Positions 23,721 through 35,689 are shown, numbered from the stretch's first letter. The stretch: DNA of 64,000 bases from Prosapia bicincta (GCA_036971475.1 JBAIZL010000001.1:211250075-211314074), one strand, 5' to 3'. Translations and numbers: made by a program. The notes: generated by a model not told the origin, from the letters alone.

Positions 23721-24103
23721 CATATGTTTGTATTTTGTGTTTTTGTGTGTCTGTAAATTTCATATTGTTCTAGTGTGTTGAGATGTGGCCCTTTTTTGTT
23801 GATGTGTAGGATTTTTAAATTATGATAAATGTCTGTGTATTTGTGTCCTGTTTCTTTTAAGTGATTGTAAAATGTTGAGTTGGTGTTATGTTTGTGTTCT
23901 TCAACTCTTTGTTTAAAGCTGCGATCTGTTTGTCCAATGTAGAATTTGTTACAGTCGTCGCAGTTTATTTCGTATACGCCTGGTGCTTGTAGTTTATCTT
24001 TGTTGTTGGTGTTGTGTTGTATTTTGTATTTATTTCTTCTATTGCATGATTCCATCATTAACCCAGGATTTACATTACCGTACACAGTGTTCCTCCTGAC
24101 CAA
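23720..24103 (-). pseudogene. PLE-C: GIY-YIG endonuclease fragment
   Basis: 127 codons with GVYEINCDDC and FYIGQTDRSF (GIY-YIG with CxxC), then RVEEHKHN and EQYEIYRHTK. No RT is seen upstream (higher coordinates), so the element is 5'-truncated at about 24103-24110. A relative lies at 59600-59990 (plus). Confidence 0.85.
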
Positions 24104-25080
24104 ACAACAGAATCTACACCTGCTGGTCTATGATCAAATCAGGGTAAAAATTCCTCCACTCTCTCATCAAGTTGCATATTGACTTCCATCTTTAAACCAA
24201 AGTTAATCATAAAAGCTAAAAATATGGTGGAGTTACTACATATTTGATTTTTTAAAAAAACATATTGACCTCAAGGTCCAGCTCTAATAAAGTTTTAAGT
24301 AGCAAATCCCAATTTGTTTTAAGAATATGAAGTATACAATATCAGGAAAAAACTATTTTCATAACTTGAAGAATCTGAAAGTGGTACATTGTAAACTGTA
24401 ATAAGTTGTGTTTACCTTGCCATTTACCAGTTAATGCTACCATTGCTGAGAAACTTAAAGCATTTAGAGGTCTTTTATACAGGAACTCAGCTATAACCAA
24501 TAACTCTATAAAGGAAGTAGTTCAATGGACAGTCCAATCAACTTTAATTACCAATACAATTTGAACATGGTATACTGATTCACAAGTATCATGTATGAGC
24601 ATCTCTTAAAATATAATAAACTGTCATAGATGATAATCAAACAAAATAGTAGTTTGATATTGTTTATAAAGACAAACGTGAAGTCCCATCAGAGTTTTTA
24701 ATGACAAAAAAATAGGAAAAAAGCTAAGTGAAATTTGTAATTCTGTATTTGGTCATCACCAAGAAAAAATAAAATAAAAACTTAGTTTCATACAAACTTA
24801 AAAAGAACAAATTTGTTCTTGCTCTTTTAATAGTAAAGTATTAGATTTTTGTTTAATCAACAAGCAAATAGAACAAACAATAAGTTATAACATTTTATAA
24901 TATGACAAAAGGAAAGGTTGACATTATTAAAAGAATATGCTATTATTTAGTAGGAAAAGGATTCAATAAATAGTCAATTATGTGTAATCCACTATATGCT
25001 TATATAAACCTTTTGGAAATACAACGCTGACTTTTTTTAAAAGAGCTTTGATCAAGTTAAGTATAATGCAGAAAAGTGTA
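24104..25080. other. No gene confidently recognised
   Basis: Short plus-strand coding-like runs (for example KLKAFRGLLYRNSAITNN near 24455) suggest an old retroelement, possibly the 5' part of the LINE that follows. Frames are too broken to assign. Confidence 0.35.
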
Positions 25081-25878
25081 ACTCAACAAAAGATCTTATC
25101 TTATTTAAAAAAACCAGGCAAAACTAAAGCAAGAAATAAAAGCTTGAAGCGAACTGCCCTTAGAAACTATATCAGTAAGCTGTAGTTTAGGAAAGATGAC
25201 GCTAAGGCCCACAGATATATCTCCTGCCTTGATAACAACTGTGCCCAAAACCAACTCCAGGCCCTCATCTATGTTAATAAAACTTTCAGCAATGTGAAAG
25301 CCATTGCAAATGCACTTTCTAAACTTTTTGCCAAAACCAGCCTTACTCTCTATTATAGAAGAATTGCAAAAACCCTTAAAAACAACCAAAAAAACCTATG
25401 TCTTGATGAAGAGTGCCACAAGCTCTTTGCTCTTGACTTCGTAATTGCTGAACTGGACTTAGTCCTTTTACAGACAAAAAATGGGAAAGCAGCAGGAATG
25501 GATGGAATTCTCCCAGAATTCCTAAAAAAACCTTGGTAACAATGCAAAATTTACCTTGCTTGCTGTCACCAATCTCACTTGGAGAATGGATGTTCCACAA
25601 CAATGGAGAAAGGCTTAAATAATTCCTGTCCTTAAACCTGGAAAACAAGCAAGGGTAGCCGAGAGTTACAGGCCAGTATCTCTCACCAGTGCTTGCAGCA
25701 AAGTTCCTGAGAGAATGATAAATAACCGACTTAAGCAGTATATAGAGTTGCACAGAATAATCAATAATGTCCAAGCTGGCTTTAGAAAGTATAGAGGCAC
25801 CATGGATCATGTTGTGAATTTCACTCAACATGTAAAAGATGGCTTCCAGAGGAAGATGTCAACACTAGCAGTCGTGGT
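25081..25878 (+). pseudogene. LINE-A reverse transcriptase, 5' portion
   Basis: Plus-strand RT fragments in order: LDFVIAELDLVLLQTKNGKA and AAGMDGILPEFLKK (motif 1-2 region of RNase H-bearing non-LTR elements), then SYRPVSLTS-type sequence near 25660 and NNVQAGFRKYRGTMDHVV (motif 3-4). Several frameshifts and stops. The sequence is interrupted at 25878 by LINE-B and resumes at 27902 with DLKAGYDTVW. The endonuclease domain is not recognisable. Confidence 0.75.
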
Positions 25879-27901
25879 CCCAGATAGCTTGCCTTAGCAA
25901 CTGGGCGGGTCCACGGGTGGCGGATAGTGGAACGGCCTACAGATATGTAGGTTACTTGTGAATAAGGATTCCGGAAGGTTTCTGAATAAGCAGGCCCGGA
26001 CCAAGTCAATGGTTCAAAGGTGAGGAATTATCCCTCCTCGTCAGTCAACCGGTTGGGTGTGGTAGAAATAACTGCTCTGACTGGGGACTGGGGTAGTTGG
26101 AAATTAAGTCCTCACAATGCTACTCTCACCTTCCAGGTGAACCAAAGGCAATGCGGCTGTGAAGTATGGGCGTGAAACTACCCTAACGACACAGTTGTAA
26201 CAAAAGAGAGTAAAGCAGGCTGTTCGCTCCATGAGCAACAGTTAATAATGTCCTGAACTTGGGGTGTGCTTTAAGGTCAGTGACTGAATACCCAATCCAA
26301 GGTGGAAGGCATCGTGCCGATGGATGAATGGCTGCAGGGTATAAAATGCAGTAGCATACGATCCCCTTGAGGAAGCAGACAAAACCTCATTGTATGTTGT
26401 CTTGCCAGGGCAATGGGGGTTCTGCTCTGGTTGACCGTTCTTTCCCCCATACTTGGGAAGCTAATGGACCAAGTAAGTACACAAATTGATGTTGAGTCTG
26501 CACAGACAGCGGGAGCCAATGAGACGGCAAACCGTGAGTCTGTAGCAGATGTGTCAACGGCAACCACCACTGGGGGTGCGGGGGTGGCTACCAAGCTGCC
26601 GACTGCAGAAACCAGTGAAATGGTTGTAGAGTTGAGCACGCTTTCTCTAATGAGAAGGAGGCCAATAATCCTGAGCACACAACGCAGGGGAGGCCAAAAC
26701 CAAGCCGAGCATGTTAACGTCCAGGGCTTGGATGTTGTAAGGGGTGAGGTGCAACAGGTGGGAAGCAATCAACCACGAGCACCAAACCCCAGCATGGAGA
26801 TTGCATAACTCGAACAACAGGCTAATCTCCCAGATGTTTCGGGACATATGAGTATTGAGTGCGTGGTCAAAGAACCTGTCTTGGAGATGGGCAGTGGCCA
26901 CCTTACTCGGACGTTTGCACCTGACCAGGCCCACCAAACTATGATGGAATGGTCAGGGTCAGTAACATCGGGAGCTCAGATCTGGTACACAGATTTCTCC
27001 AAGATGGACTTCGGCATTGGTGTATTGTGGGGTGTATTGTAAAAACCCAAGGATAAAACTAGTTTTTTCCTTGGGGAGGCATACCTCTGTCTTTCAGGCC
27101 GAAATATACACTATAAATGCCTGTCTGGGAGAGATAGCGAGAAGGGGAATACACAGGACCCGGATTGCTATTTTCTCTGACAGTCAGGCAGCAATTAAGG
27201 CACTAAGCGGATATGTGGTCACCTCGGCCATAGTCAGGGAGTGCCTAAATAACCTAGAAGCCCTGTCAAGGCACAATCAAATCAAGATAGGTTGGGTGCC
27301 AGGGCATAGGGGAATATTTGGAAATGAAGCCGCAGATGTACTGGCCAGAGAGGGGTCTTCAACTCCCCTAATTGGACCGGAGCCGGCGGTAGGTATTTCC
27401 AAATCCATGGTCAAGATTGCAGTGCGAAGGTGGATGGCTGAAAAACACTGTGAGCACTGGGTCAGGGCTGAAGGAATGAGACACAGTAAGGTAACCCTTA
27501 GGTAACCTTCCTTGGGGCTGCAGGAGAGTCTCATCTATCTGTCTAGGCAGGAATTGAGGATAGCCACAGGTCTACTCACGGGACACTGTGGACTAAGGAA
27601 TCATCTGCATAATACAGGTATCTTCAAAGATGAACCAGTGTGCAGATTATGCGGGCAAGAACTGGAGACCGCCACACACATCATTTATAGATGTGAAGCA
27701 CTTGCCGAGAGGCGCTTCAACCTCTTTGGTGATAGCACAGCTCTGGAAGAGGATGCTGAAGGTAAAACACTAGTCAGGAAACTTCTAAACCTGGAAAGAG
27801 GGAAGGGGCTCTTTGACTAGATCAGGGAGGTAAGTACAATATACCTAAGGTAGTGGTGCTTCGGGCAGTTTAAACCCGCTCCCAAGTTAATAAAAAAAAA
27901 A
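25879..27901 (+). mobile_element. LINE-B: internally deleted non-LTR element inserted in LINE-A
   Basis: Bounded by AGCAGTCGTGGT at 25867-25878 and AGCAGTTGTGGT at 27902-27913, a 12-bp target-site duplication with one difference, and ending in a poly(A) run. The 5' part (about 25880-26940) is GC-richer, with an untranslated leader and a frame of uncertain identity (26413-26808). RNase H follows directly: YTDFS, AEIYTI, FSDSQAAI and GWVPGHRGIFGNEAADVLA. No RT lies between, so this is a deleted, non-autonomous copy. Confidence 0.8.
27017..27820 (+). pseudogene. LINE-B RNase H and C-terminal zinc-finger region
   Basis: A 162-codon frame (27017-27505) and a 102-codon frame (27512-27820). The first carries the RNase H acidic residues (E in FQAEIYTI, D in FSDSQAAI, D in GNEAADVLA). 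Its first aspartate (YTDFS) is in another frame just upstream, so there is a frameshift near 27040. The second has GHCGLRNHL and CRLCGQELETATHIIYRCE, the C-terminal CCHC motif of RNase H-bearing non-LTR elements. Confidence 0.8.
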
Positions 27902-29840
27902 AGCAGTTGTGGTAGACCTTAAGGCCGGTTATGATACAGTTTGGCGAACAATGCTCATCCATAAATTGATAAACTATGAGATATCTAGCAACCTCTTGAA
28001 CTGGATGAAGTCTTTCCTGTCCCACAGAGAAATCAGAGTCAAGTTTCCTAACAAAAATTCCGTATCCAGAAGCAAGGCTTAATTCAAGGGGCAGTAATTT
28101 CATATAAACTCTTCAACCTTATGATAAATTATGTCATAGACACCATTCATCCCATACCTGGCTTCCAGGCCCTGTTGTATGGTGACGATATTCTCCTATG
28201 GGCCAGCATCATTACTCTACAGAAGTGTAGTGATGCTTTGCTGAGACTTGAAAAATAGACAGAGCATAATGCCATGATCGTGAATATCTCAAAAACAACA
28301 TTCCAACTTTTATCACTATCCACCAGAATCCCAAACATGAGCTTGACATACAAGAACTCAATCTTGGCTAGAAGCGATATTTCAAGATACTTGCGAATTG
28401 TATTGGATCGATGAATGTCATGGAAAACACACATTGCTCACTGTGTTGAAAAAGCTGTAAAAGTAACAAAATTACTCAAGATACAGCTACTACTTTGGGA
28501 GCTAACCATGGTATTCTAAAAACTGGTGACAGTCACAGCGAGTAAATGCACTACAGATTTGCTTGATTTAGCTCAAAACAATGCCTTAATAGTAATATCT
28601 AGTGCAGCTAAGTCCACTCCTATTGGTATAATGGAGAGTCAAACTGAGACTGAACTGCTAAAAATATGCAGGGAGATGTCAGCCCTATGTTTTTGGGAGC
28701 GGTTTAAACAAAAAAACAAATCTTGGGACCAGTACCATAGACCTACAGATTCTCAAAACCCAGCGAACACTCCTTTTCTGTAACAAGAACTTTTATGAAA
28801 AGTATGGAGTCACTCCCGGAGAACCATTTCTGTTTACTGCTTATCAGAACTGCTTCCAGGAACTCCATGAGGCAGAGCTTCAGACAGCCCACCATTTGCC
28901 AAAGCATGCATCTTTGGATCAGGAACTTAGAAGTGCAGCCCTCAAAACTATCAATGAAAGATACTCTGTACCAGAGTATCAGATTTACACTGATGGATCA
29001 TCCGTGCCTGGATCAGGCGAAATAGGTGCTGCATATATTTTTAATGATTTTCTGCTGTCAGGGCCCACCTTAGCAACTTAGACATTGATGTAGCTGCCAT
29101 ATATGCTGCAGCAATTCAGCTTGAGAACCTGATTACTCTGGCTAAGACGGTTTTCCTTGTTGACTCTAAGACCACCACCCTGAACCTCTGGGAACTCACA
29201 GACTGACTGTAGTAGAACCATAGACTGTAGAAGAAACTAAATACTCTCATAAATGCCGGACGGGTACTCAATTAACACTGGATCCCAAACCATGTAAACA
29301 TCACTGGCAATGAAAAGGGTGATCAACTAGCCATGCAGGGAACAAACGTCTCTCAGCCCGAGGATCTGAGTTCACTACAGTCCTTAAGGTCCCTAATAAA
29401 GATGTCCACCAAAAAATTGAAACACGTTCGATTGAGGGAACTCTCAGCAGGTGGGAGTCTTGTGTCGAGGAGACCAATTGACTATAACTTGCCCCGAGCT
29501 GTTAGTGTTGCAGCTTTTAGATTGAAGATGGGATTACCTTGCTGCGACCTCCACCGCATCCATGTGCTATCGACCGCGGAGTCTTTACTGTATGGTGGTG
29601 AACTTATGAAAGCCAAACACCTTAATGATTGCACAGCCGTGGATCGGGCTCTGGATACAACAGTCCCATCTTCAGGGAGGCCAGTCTCTACTGGCCAGCG
29701 CGTTGCCAAATGGCTCAACAGCCAAGGGTGAGCATGGCTAGTAAGTACTATGTACTTGATATTGCAGAAATAAATCTCAAATCATATATGACAGCAACAA
29801 AAATGAGCAAATTCAAAGATCACACCACCTAAAGGTGTTA
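27902..29840 (+). pseudogene. LINE-A continued: RT palm, thumb and RNase H, decayed
   Basis: Resumes with DLKAGYDTVWRTMLIHKLIN (RT motif A), then AQNNALIVISSAAKSTPIG (thumb/connection), the RNase H start YQIYTDGSSVPGSGEIGAAY, a broken middle, WIPNHVNITGNEKGDQLA, and a C-terminal region with VAAFRLKMGLPCCDLHRIHV. There are many frameshifts and stops. The element ends near 29830. Confidence 0.75.
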
Positions 29841-29940
29841 GGTAAGATTAAAAGTAATTTTAGTAATATCTTAGAATCAATAATACTATAAGTCGTTAAT
29901 TTATTTTAAAACATATTAATGATAAATAATTTTAACTATC

Positions 29941-30090
29941 AAACTATATATATATATAGTTTGAAAATAGTGTAATGTGTTTTTATGTGTGTCTATTTAT
30001 TTATTTCCAAGAGATTTCAGTTTTAGACTATGGCCATTAGGTAGGTCTGTCAGCCTCCTATCTAGTCCAAAAATTTATAAATAAGCTTTA
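29941..30090 (+). repeat. PLE-E terminal-repeat fragment
   Basis: A short (TA)n tract, then TTTATGTGTGTCTATTTATT, GGTCTGTCAGCCTCCTATCT and AGTCCAAAAATTT match the 3' terminal repeat of PLE-E. The hammerhead-like segment is missing from this copy. Confidence 0.6.
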
Positions 30091-30189
30091 AGCTCTACTA
30101 AAACTAGCCTATATATTGTTTTCAAATTACCACATAAATAAATCTAAACAAATACAACTATGCCTATGTGTAGCTGAACATATTGTTTT

Positions 30190-33100
30190 AGGAAGAGAGA
30201 GTATGTTGCCTTTCCTTCAAGCCAAAAGTAAAATAGCTATTCTTTGAAGAGAGAATATGTTGCCTTTCCTTCAAGCCAAAAGTAAAATAGCTATCCTTTG
30301 AAGAGAGAGTTGTTGCCTTTCCTTCAAGCCAAAAGTAAAATAGCTATCCTTTGAAGAGAGAGTATGTTGCCTTTCCTTCAAGCCAAAATTAAAACAGCTA
30401 TCCTTTGAAGAGAGAGTATGTTGCCTTTCCTTCAAGCCAAAATTAAAACAGCTATCCTTTGAAGAGAGAGTATGTTGCCTTTCCTTCAAGCCAAAAGTAT
30501 AATAGCTATCCTTTGAAGAGAGAGTATGTTGCCTTTCCTTCAAGCCAAAAGTAAAATAGCTATCCTTTGAAGAGAGAGTATGTTGCCTTTCCTTCAAGCC
30601 AAAATTAAAACAGCTATCCTTTGAAGAGAGAGTATGTTGCCTTTCCTTCAAGCCAAAATTAAAACAGCTATCCTTTGAAGAGAGAGTATGTTGCCTTTCC
30701 TTCAAACCAGAAGTAAAATAGCTATCCTTTGAAGAGAGAGTATGTTGCCTTTCCTTCAAGCCAAAATTAAAACAGCTATCCTTTGAAGAGAGAGTATGTT
30801 GCCTTTCCTTCAAGCCAAAATTAAAATAGCTATCCTTTGAAGAGAGAGTATGTTGCCTTTCCTTCAAGCCAAAAGTAAAATAGCTATCCTTTGAAGAGAG
30901 AGTATGTTGCCTTTCCTTCAAGCCAAAAGTAAAATAGCTATCCTTTGAAGAGAGAGTATGTTGCCTTTCCTTCAAGCCAAAAGTAAAAAAGCTATCCTTT
31001 GAAGAGAGAGTATGTTGCCTTTCCTTCAAGCCAAAAGTAAAATAGCTATCCTTTGAAGAGAGAGTATGTTGCCTTTCCTTCAAGCCAAAAGTAAAATAGC
31101 TATCCTTTGAAGAAAGAGTATGTTGCCTTTCCTTCAAGCCAAAATTAAAACAGCTGTCCTTTGAAGAGAGAGTATGTTGCCTTTCCTTCAAGCCAAAATT
31201 AAAACAGCTATCCTTTGAAGAGAGAGTATGTTGCCTTTCCTTCAAACCAGAAGTAAAATAGCTATCCTTTGAAGAGAGAGTATGTTGCCTTTCCTTCAAG
31301 CCAAAAGTAAAATAGCTATCCTTTGAAGAGAGAGTTGTTGCCTTTCCTTCAAGCCAAAAGTAAAATAGCTATCCTTTGAAGAGAGAGTATGTTGCCTTTC
31401 CTTCAAGCCAAAATTAAAACAGCTATCCTTTGAAGAGAGAGTATGTTGCCTTTCCTTCAAGCCAAAATTAAAACAGCTATCCTTTGAAGAGAGAGTATGT
31501 TGCCTTTCCTTCAAGCCAAAAGTAAAATAGCTATCCTTTGAAGAGAGAGTATGTTGCCTTTCCTTCAAGCCAAAAGTAAAATAGCTATCCTTTGAAGAGA
31601 GAGTATGTTGCCTTTCCTTCAAGCCAAAATTAAAACAGCTATCCTTTGAAGAGAGAGTATGTTGCCTTTCCTTCAAGCCAAAATTAAAACAGCTATCCTT
31701 TGAAGAGAGAGTATGTTGCCTTTCCTTCAAACCAGAAGTAAAATAGCTATCCTTTGAAGAGAGAGTATGTAGCCTTTCCTTCAAGCCAAAATTAAAACAG
31801 CTATCCTTTGAAGAGAGAGTATGTTGCCTTTCCTTCAAGCCAAAATTAAAATAGCTATCCTTTGAAGAGAGAGTATGTTGCCTTTCCTTCAAGCCAAAAG
31901 TAAAATAGCTATCCTTTGAAGAGAGAGTATGTTGCCTTTCCTTCAAGCCAAAAGTAAAATAGCTATCCTTTGAAGAGAGAGTATGTTGCCTTTCCTTCAA
32001 GCCAAAAGTAAAATAGCTATCCTTTGAAGAGAGAGTATGTTGCCTTTCCTTCAAACCAAAATTAAAACAGCTATCCTTTGAAGAGAGAGTATGTTGCCTT
32101 TCCTTCAAGCCAAAATTAAAACAGCTATCCTTTGAAGAGAGAGTATGTTGCCTTTCCTTCAAACCAGAAGTAAAATAGCTATCCTTTGAAGAGAGAGTAT
32201 GTTGCCTTTCCTTCAAGCCAAAAGTAAAATAGCTATCCTTTGAAGAGAGAGTTGTTGCCTTTCCTTCAAGCCAAAAGTAAAATAGCTATCCTTTGAAGAG
32301 AGAGTATGTTGCCTTTCCTTCAAGCCAAAATTAAAACAGCTATCCTTTGAAGAGAGAGTATGTTGCCTCTCCTTCAAGCCAAAATTAAAACAGCTATCCT
32401 TTGAAGAGAGAGTATGTTGCCTTTCCTTCAAGCCAAAAGTAAAATAGCTATCCTTTGAAGAGAGAGTATGTTGCCTTTCCTTCAAGCCAAAAGTAAAATA
32501 GCTATCCTTTGAAGAGAGAGTATGTTGCCTTTCCTTCAAGCCAAAATTAAAACAGCTATCCTTTGAAGAGAGAGTATGTTGCCTTTCCTTCAAGCCAAAA
32601 TTAAAACAGCTATCCTTTGAAGAGAGAGTATGTTGCCTTTCCTTCAAACCAGAAGTAAAATAGCTATCCTTTGAAGAGAGAGTATGTAGCCTTTCCTTCA
32701 AGCCAAAATTAAAACAGCTATCCTTTGAAGAGAGAGTATGTTGCCTTTCCTTCAAGCCAAAATTAAAATAGCTATCCTTTGAAGAGAGAGTATGTTGCCT
32801 TTCCTTCAAGCCAAAAGTAAAATAGCTATCCTTTGAAGAGAGAGTATGTTGCCTTTCCTTCAAGCCAAAAGTAAAATAGCTATCCTTTGAAGAGAGAGTA
32901 TGTTGCCTTTCCTTCAAGCCAAAAGTAAAATAGCTATCCTTTGAAGAGAGAGTATGTTGCCTTTCCTTCAAACCAAAATTAAAACAGCTATCCTTTGAAG
33001 AGAGAGTATGTTGCCTTTCCTTCAAGCCAAAATTAAAACAGCTATCCTTTGAAGAGAGAGTATGTTGCTTTTCCTTCAAACCAGAAGTAAAATAGCTATC

Positions 33101-33485
33101 CTTTGAAGAGAGAGTATGTTGCCTTTCCTTCAAGCCAAAATTAAAACAGCTATCCTTTGAAGAGAGAGTATGTTGCCTTTCCTTCAAGCCAAAATTAAAA
33201 TAGCTATCCTTTGAAGAGAGAGTATGTTGCCTTTCCTTCAAGGCAAAAGTAAAATAGCTATCCTTTGAAGAGAGAGTATGTTGCCTTTCCTTCAAGCCAA
33301 AAGTAAAATAGCTATCCTTTGAAGAGAGAGTATGTTGCCTTTCCTTCAAGCCAAAAGTAAAATAGCTATCCTTTGAAGAGAGAGTATGTTGCCTTTCCTT
33401 CAAGCCAAAAGTAGCTATTCTTTGAAGAGAGAGTATGTTGCCTTTCCTTCAAGCCAAAAGTAGCTATTCTTTGAAGAGAGAGTAA
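30190..33485. repeat. 54-bp satellite array, about 61 units, higher-order structure
   Basis: The unit contains AGCTATCCTTTGAAGAGAGA and GTTGCCTTTCCTTCAAGCC. As 54 is a multiple of three and one minus-strand frame lacks stops, long frames arise (342, 306 and 396 codons repeating KERQHTLSSKDSYFTFGL). They have no start context and I treat them as satellite artefacts. Three variants alternate (AAAAGTAAAATAG, AAAATTAAAACAG, AACCAGAAGTAAAATAG). A 1-bp-deleted unit (GAGAGTTGTTGCC) marks higher-order copies near 30310, 31335 and 32252, 1025 and 917 bp apart (19 and 17 units, each less one base). Units at the right edge are 48 bp. Confidence 0.95.
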
Positions 33486-34529
33486 AACATATATAGTTAA
33501 CTCTAGGATTATCACAATAGGAATCTGGACATCAAATGATTATCCGCAAAAGTGCAAGATGTTATATTTTTTCAAAAATATAGAAAACAAACCCATAAAT
33601 GCTGTGCAATTTGTGGGAATAGTATGTGCAAAGACCATATAGAAGAAATGTGAAGTGAATGTTTCAATGTGTTTACACTGTGTATTAATGTTTTATATTT
33701 CTAAGATTAGGAATTCAAGAGTAAAGCTTGCTAATAAAGCTCATTATGAATTTAATTAAATTGAAAGCGGTTTAATATATTTTTTAATGTCTGAAACCAA
33801 ATCAATGATTAACTACCCATATGAGCTCCTGAGTTACAGGATTAAATACGGGTACTCTAGGGTTAATACATTCAACAATATACCCAAGACCACAATGTAA
33901 TAATAATAATAGTAAAATGTTTAATGTTTTACATAGTTATATAATACTAGGCCATCTTGTTAATGAAGTAAGTCATCATCATCATCAGTTTGTATAACAA
34001 TTGAAAGCACAAAACAAACTATAGAAAATAATGCCTAGGGTTGTTGTAGTGCCAGATAATCTGTCTTGGTAGTTAGATTAGAGTTTATCAAGTTTCCTTG
34101 TGAACCACATTCAACCTCAATTAAAAATGTTTATCTAACCAAAACATCCTTCATGTGGACATGTGAAGACCTTTAGAGAGGGTCTCTGAAGATAGTTGAT
34201 TGGAGAAGGATCATCCAGTTAAAAGTAATAAGATAAATTCCAACCAATCTTGTTAGAGGTAGAGTCCACATGGACTGTCACAACTCACACTCAAGAGTAA
34301 ATCAGAAAAAAGAGAGAGAACCCATATAAAACTCCATGTTTGAGCTCTCAAGAGATATATAGAAATATAGCAGGTATATAGTATATACAGTAGTTAGGAC
34401 AGATAGTTAGTGGCATTTTTTATTATGTTGTATTAACTAAGTGTTTTATTAGAAGTGTGTTATTCCTGTACTGAAGATGTTGAACAGTAAGTCAAATATA
34501 TATAAATAATCTTTACCAACCAAAACTAA

Positions 34530-34530
<1 letters not shown>
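33486..34530. other. No gene recognised (UPF0598 intron 1)
   Basis: AT-rich DNA. Its last part (ATAATCTTTACCAACCAAAACTAACCT, 34506-34532) recurs at 56222-56248 next to another (TA)n tract, so it is a shared PLE-associated flank. Confidence 0.45.

Positions 34531-34531
<1 letters not shown>

Positions 34532-34588
<57 letters not shown>
34532..34588. repeat. (TA)n microsatellite
   Basis: An uninterrupted TA tract of about 57 bp, directly followed by the PLE-E terminal repeat. Confidence 0.95.
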
Positions 34589-34590
<2 letters not shown>

Positions 34591-34611
34591 TTTGTTTTGT
34601 TTTTCTCTTTC

Positions 34612-34648
34612 TTGACTGAAGAAGGTCATGTTGATCGAAATATTTCAA
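34612..34648 (+). ncRNA. Hammerhead-like ribozyme motif, PLE-E subfamily, canonical core
   Basis: Stem I UUGA/UCAA, core CUGAAGA (allowed at the free position 7), extra A, stem II GGUCA/UGAUC with a UGU loop, GAAA, self-complementary AUAU stem III. It aligns base for base with the variant at 1025-1061 (UUGAUAA core), showing the C3/G8 versus U3/A8 change within one family. The terminal block GTCTGTCAGTCTCCTATC lies downstream at 34724. Confidence 0.65.
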
Positions 34649-34753
34649 ATAATAGTGTATTAAGTGTTTTATATGTGCTTATTTCCAAGAGATTGCAGTT
34701 TTGGACTATTGCCTTTAGGTAAGTCTGTCAGTCTCCTATCAAGTCCAAAAATG

Positions 34754-34754
<1 letters not shown>

Positions 34755-34814
<60 letters not shown>
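34755..34814. repeat. (TA)n microsatellite
   Basis: A TA tract of about 60 bp at the end of the PLE-E terminal repeat and before a PLE-B fragment. Confidence 0.95.
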
Positions 34815-34818
<4 letters not shown>

Positions 34819-35053
34819 CTTGTAAATTCAAATATAATTCTTGTATTTGTATTTTGACTTTTGTTCTTTATTAATACACAAGAAAATCTATTGCGATATT
34901 TATATATATATATATATATATATAAAGAACATAAGTCAAAATACAAATACAAGAATTGTAATTGAATTTACTATTCAAAGCTTTTCGTTGGCTAACAGTA
35001 CCAACATCATCAGGAATATTAAACATTATTATTACACAAGAATACATATTGCG

Positions 35054-35058
<5 letters not shown>
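34815..35058 (-). repeat. PLE-B terminal fragments between (TA)n tracts
   Basis: Contains inverted short copies of TTTGTATTTTGACTT around a 24-bp TA tract (34901-34924), followed by a minus-strand PLE-B terminal repeat with AAGCTTTTCGTTGGC. Confidence 0.7.
34972..35018 (-). ncRNA. Hammerhead-like ribozyme motif, PLE-B
   Basis: Minus strand: stem I UAUUC/GAAUA, core CUGAUGA, extra U, stem II GUUGG/CCAAC, GAAA, palindromic stem III AAGCUU, UU cleavage position. Stem I pairing is complete and differs from the copies at 35222 and 42884, which also pair. Confidence 0.7.
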
Positions 35059-35098
<40 letters not shown>

Positions 35099-35119
35099 TA
35101 CGTTTTCTTATTTAATAAT

Positions 35120-35307
35120 TTAAAACAACATAGGTTATTCAAATACAAGAATATTTATTAATTTATATCCAAAGCTTTTCGTTGGTAAACAGTACCAACA
35201 TCATCAGGAATGAAAATTTTCATTCCTGATGATGTTGGTACTGTTTACCAACGAAAAGCTTTGGATATAAATTAATAAATATTCTTGTATTTGAATAACC
35301 TATGTTG

Positions 35308-35313
<6 letters not shown>
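35120..35313. repeat. PLE-B perfect palindrome, 97-bp arms, no spacer
   Basis: The centre lies between 35216 and 35217. I compared the arms base by base and saw no mismatch. Each arm carries a complete hammerhead-like motif (minus 35167-35211, plus 35222-35266). (TA)n tracts lie to the right (35313-35365) and to the left (35060-35093). Confidence 0.95.
35222..35266 (+). ncRNA. Hammerhead-like ribozyme motif, PLE-B (mirror copy at 35167-35211, minus)
   Basis: Stem I AUUC/GGAU (one G-U), core CUGAUGA, extra U, stem II GUUGGUA/UACCAAC, GAAA, palindromic AAGCUU, then U. All canonical catalytic bases are present. Confidence 0.7.

Positions 35314-35365
<52 letters not shown>
35313..35365. repeat. 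(TA)n microsatellite
   Basis: A TA tract of about 52 bp between the PLE-B palindrome and PLE-D material. Confidence 0.95.
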
Positions 35366-35368
<3 letters not shown>

Positions 35369-35491
35369 TATCACTTTCGTGAAAGTGATAAGTGTATACA
35401 AGAAAACAGTGTTGCATAATTACAAATATATATATATATATATATTCTTGATATTTAACGTTATCCATTGTTTTTCCGTTTCACTGACTTT

Positions 35492-35567
35492 ATGAAGTTA
35501 ATATATTACTATGTAAGTAATTTTATCTTACTGGTGGATAAAATTACTTACATAGTAATATATTAAC

Positions 35568-35572
<5 letters not shown>
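35492..35572. repeat. PLE-D terminal-repeat palindrome (short)
   Basis: 36-bp arms beginning ATGAAGTTAATATATTAC with a 9-bp spacer (35528-35536). No hammerhead-like segment. Followed immediately by a 52-bp (TA)n tract (35573-35624). Confidence 0.85.
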
Positions 35573-35628
<56 letters not shown>

Positions 35629-35689
35629 ATAATGTGATATGAACTTCATTTACATTTTTTGGTATAAAATAAAAAATACCACAAAATTG

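Noticed and set aside
30271..33403. Three long minus-strand frames (342, 306 and 396 codons) that could be a repeat protein gene
   Set aside because: They follow the 54-bp satellite unit exactly, have no convincing start region or non-repeat domain, and break where a unit has a 1-bp deletion.
30190..33485. CRISPR-like array of regularly spaced repeats
   Set aside because: Units are contiguous with no unique spacers, and the DNA is clearly from an animal genome.
34450..34490. Extra hammerhead-like CTGAAGATGTTGAACAG near 34473
   Set aside because: No stem II and no GAAA follow, so only the core string matches by chance.
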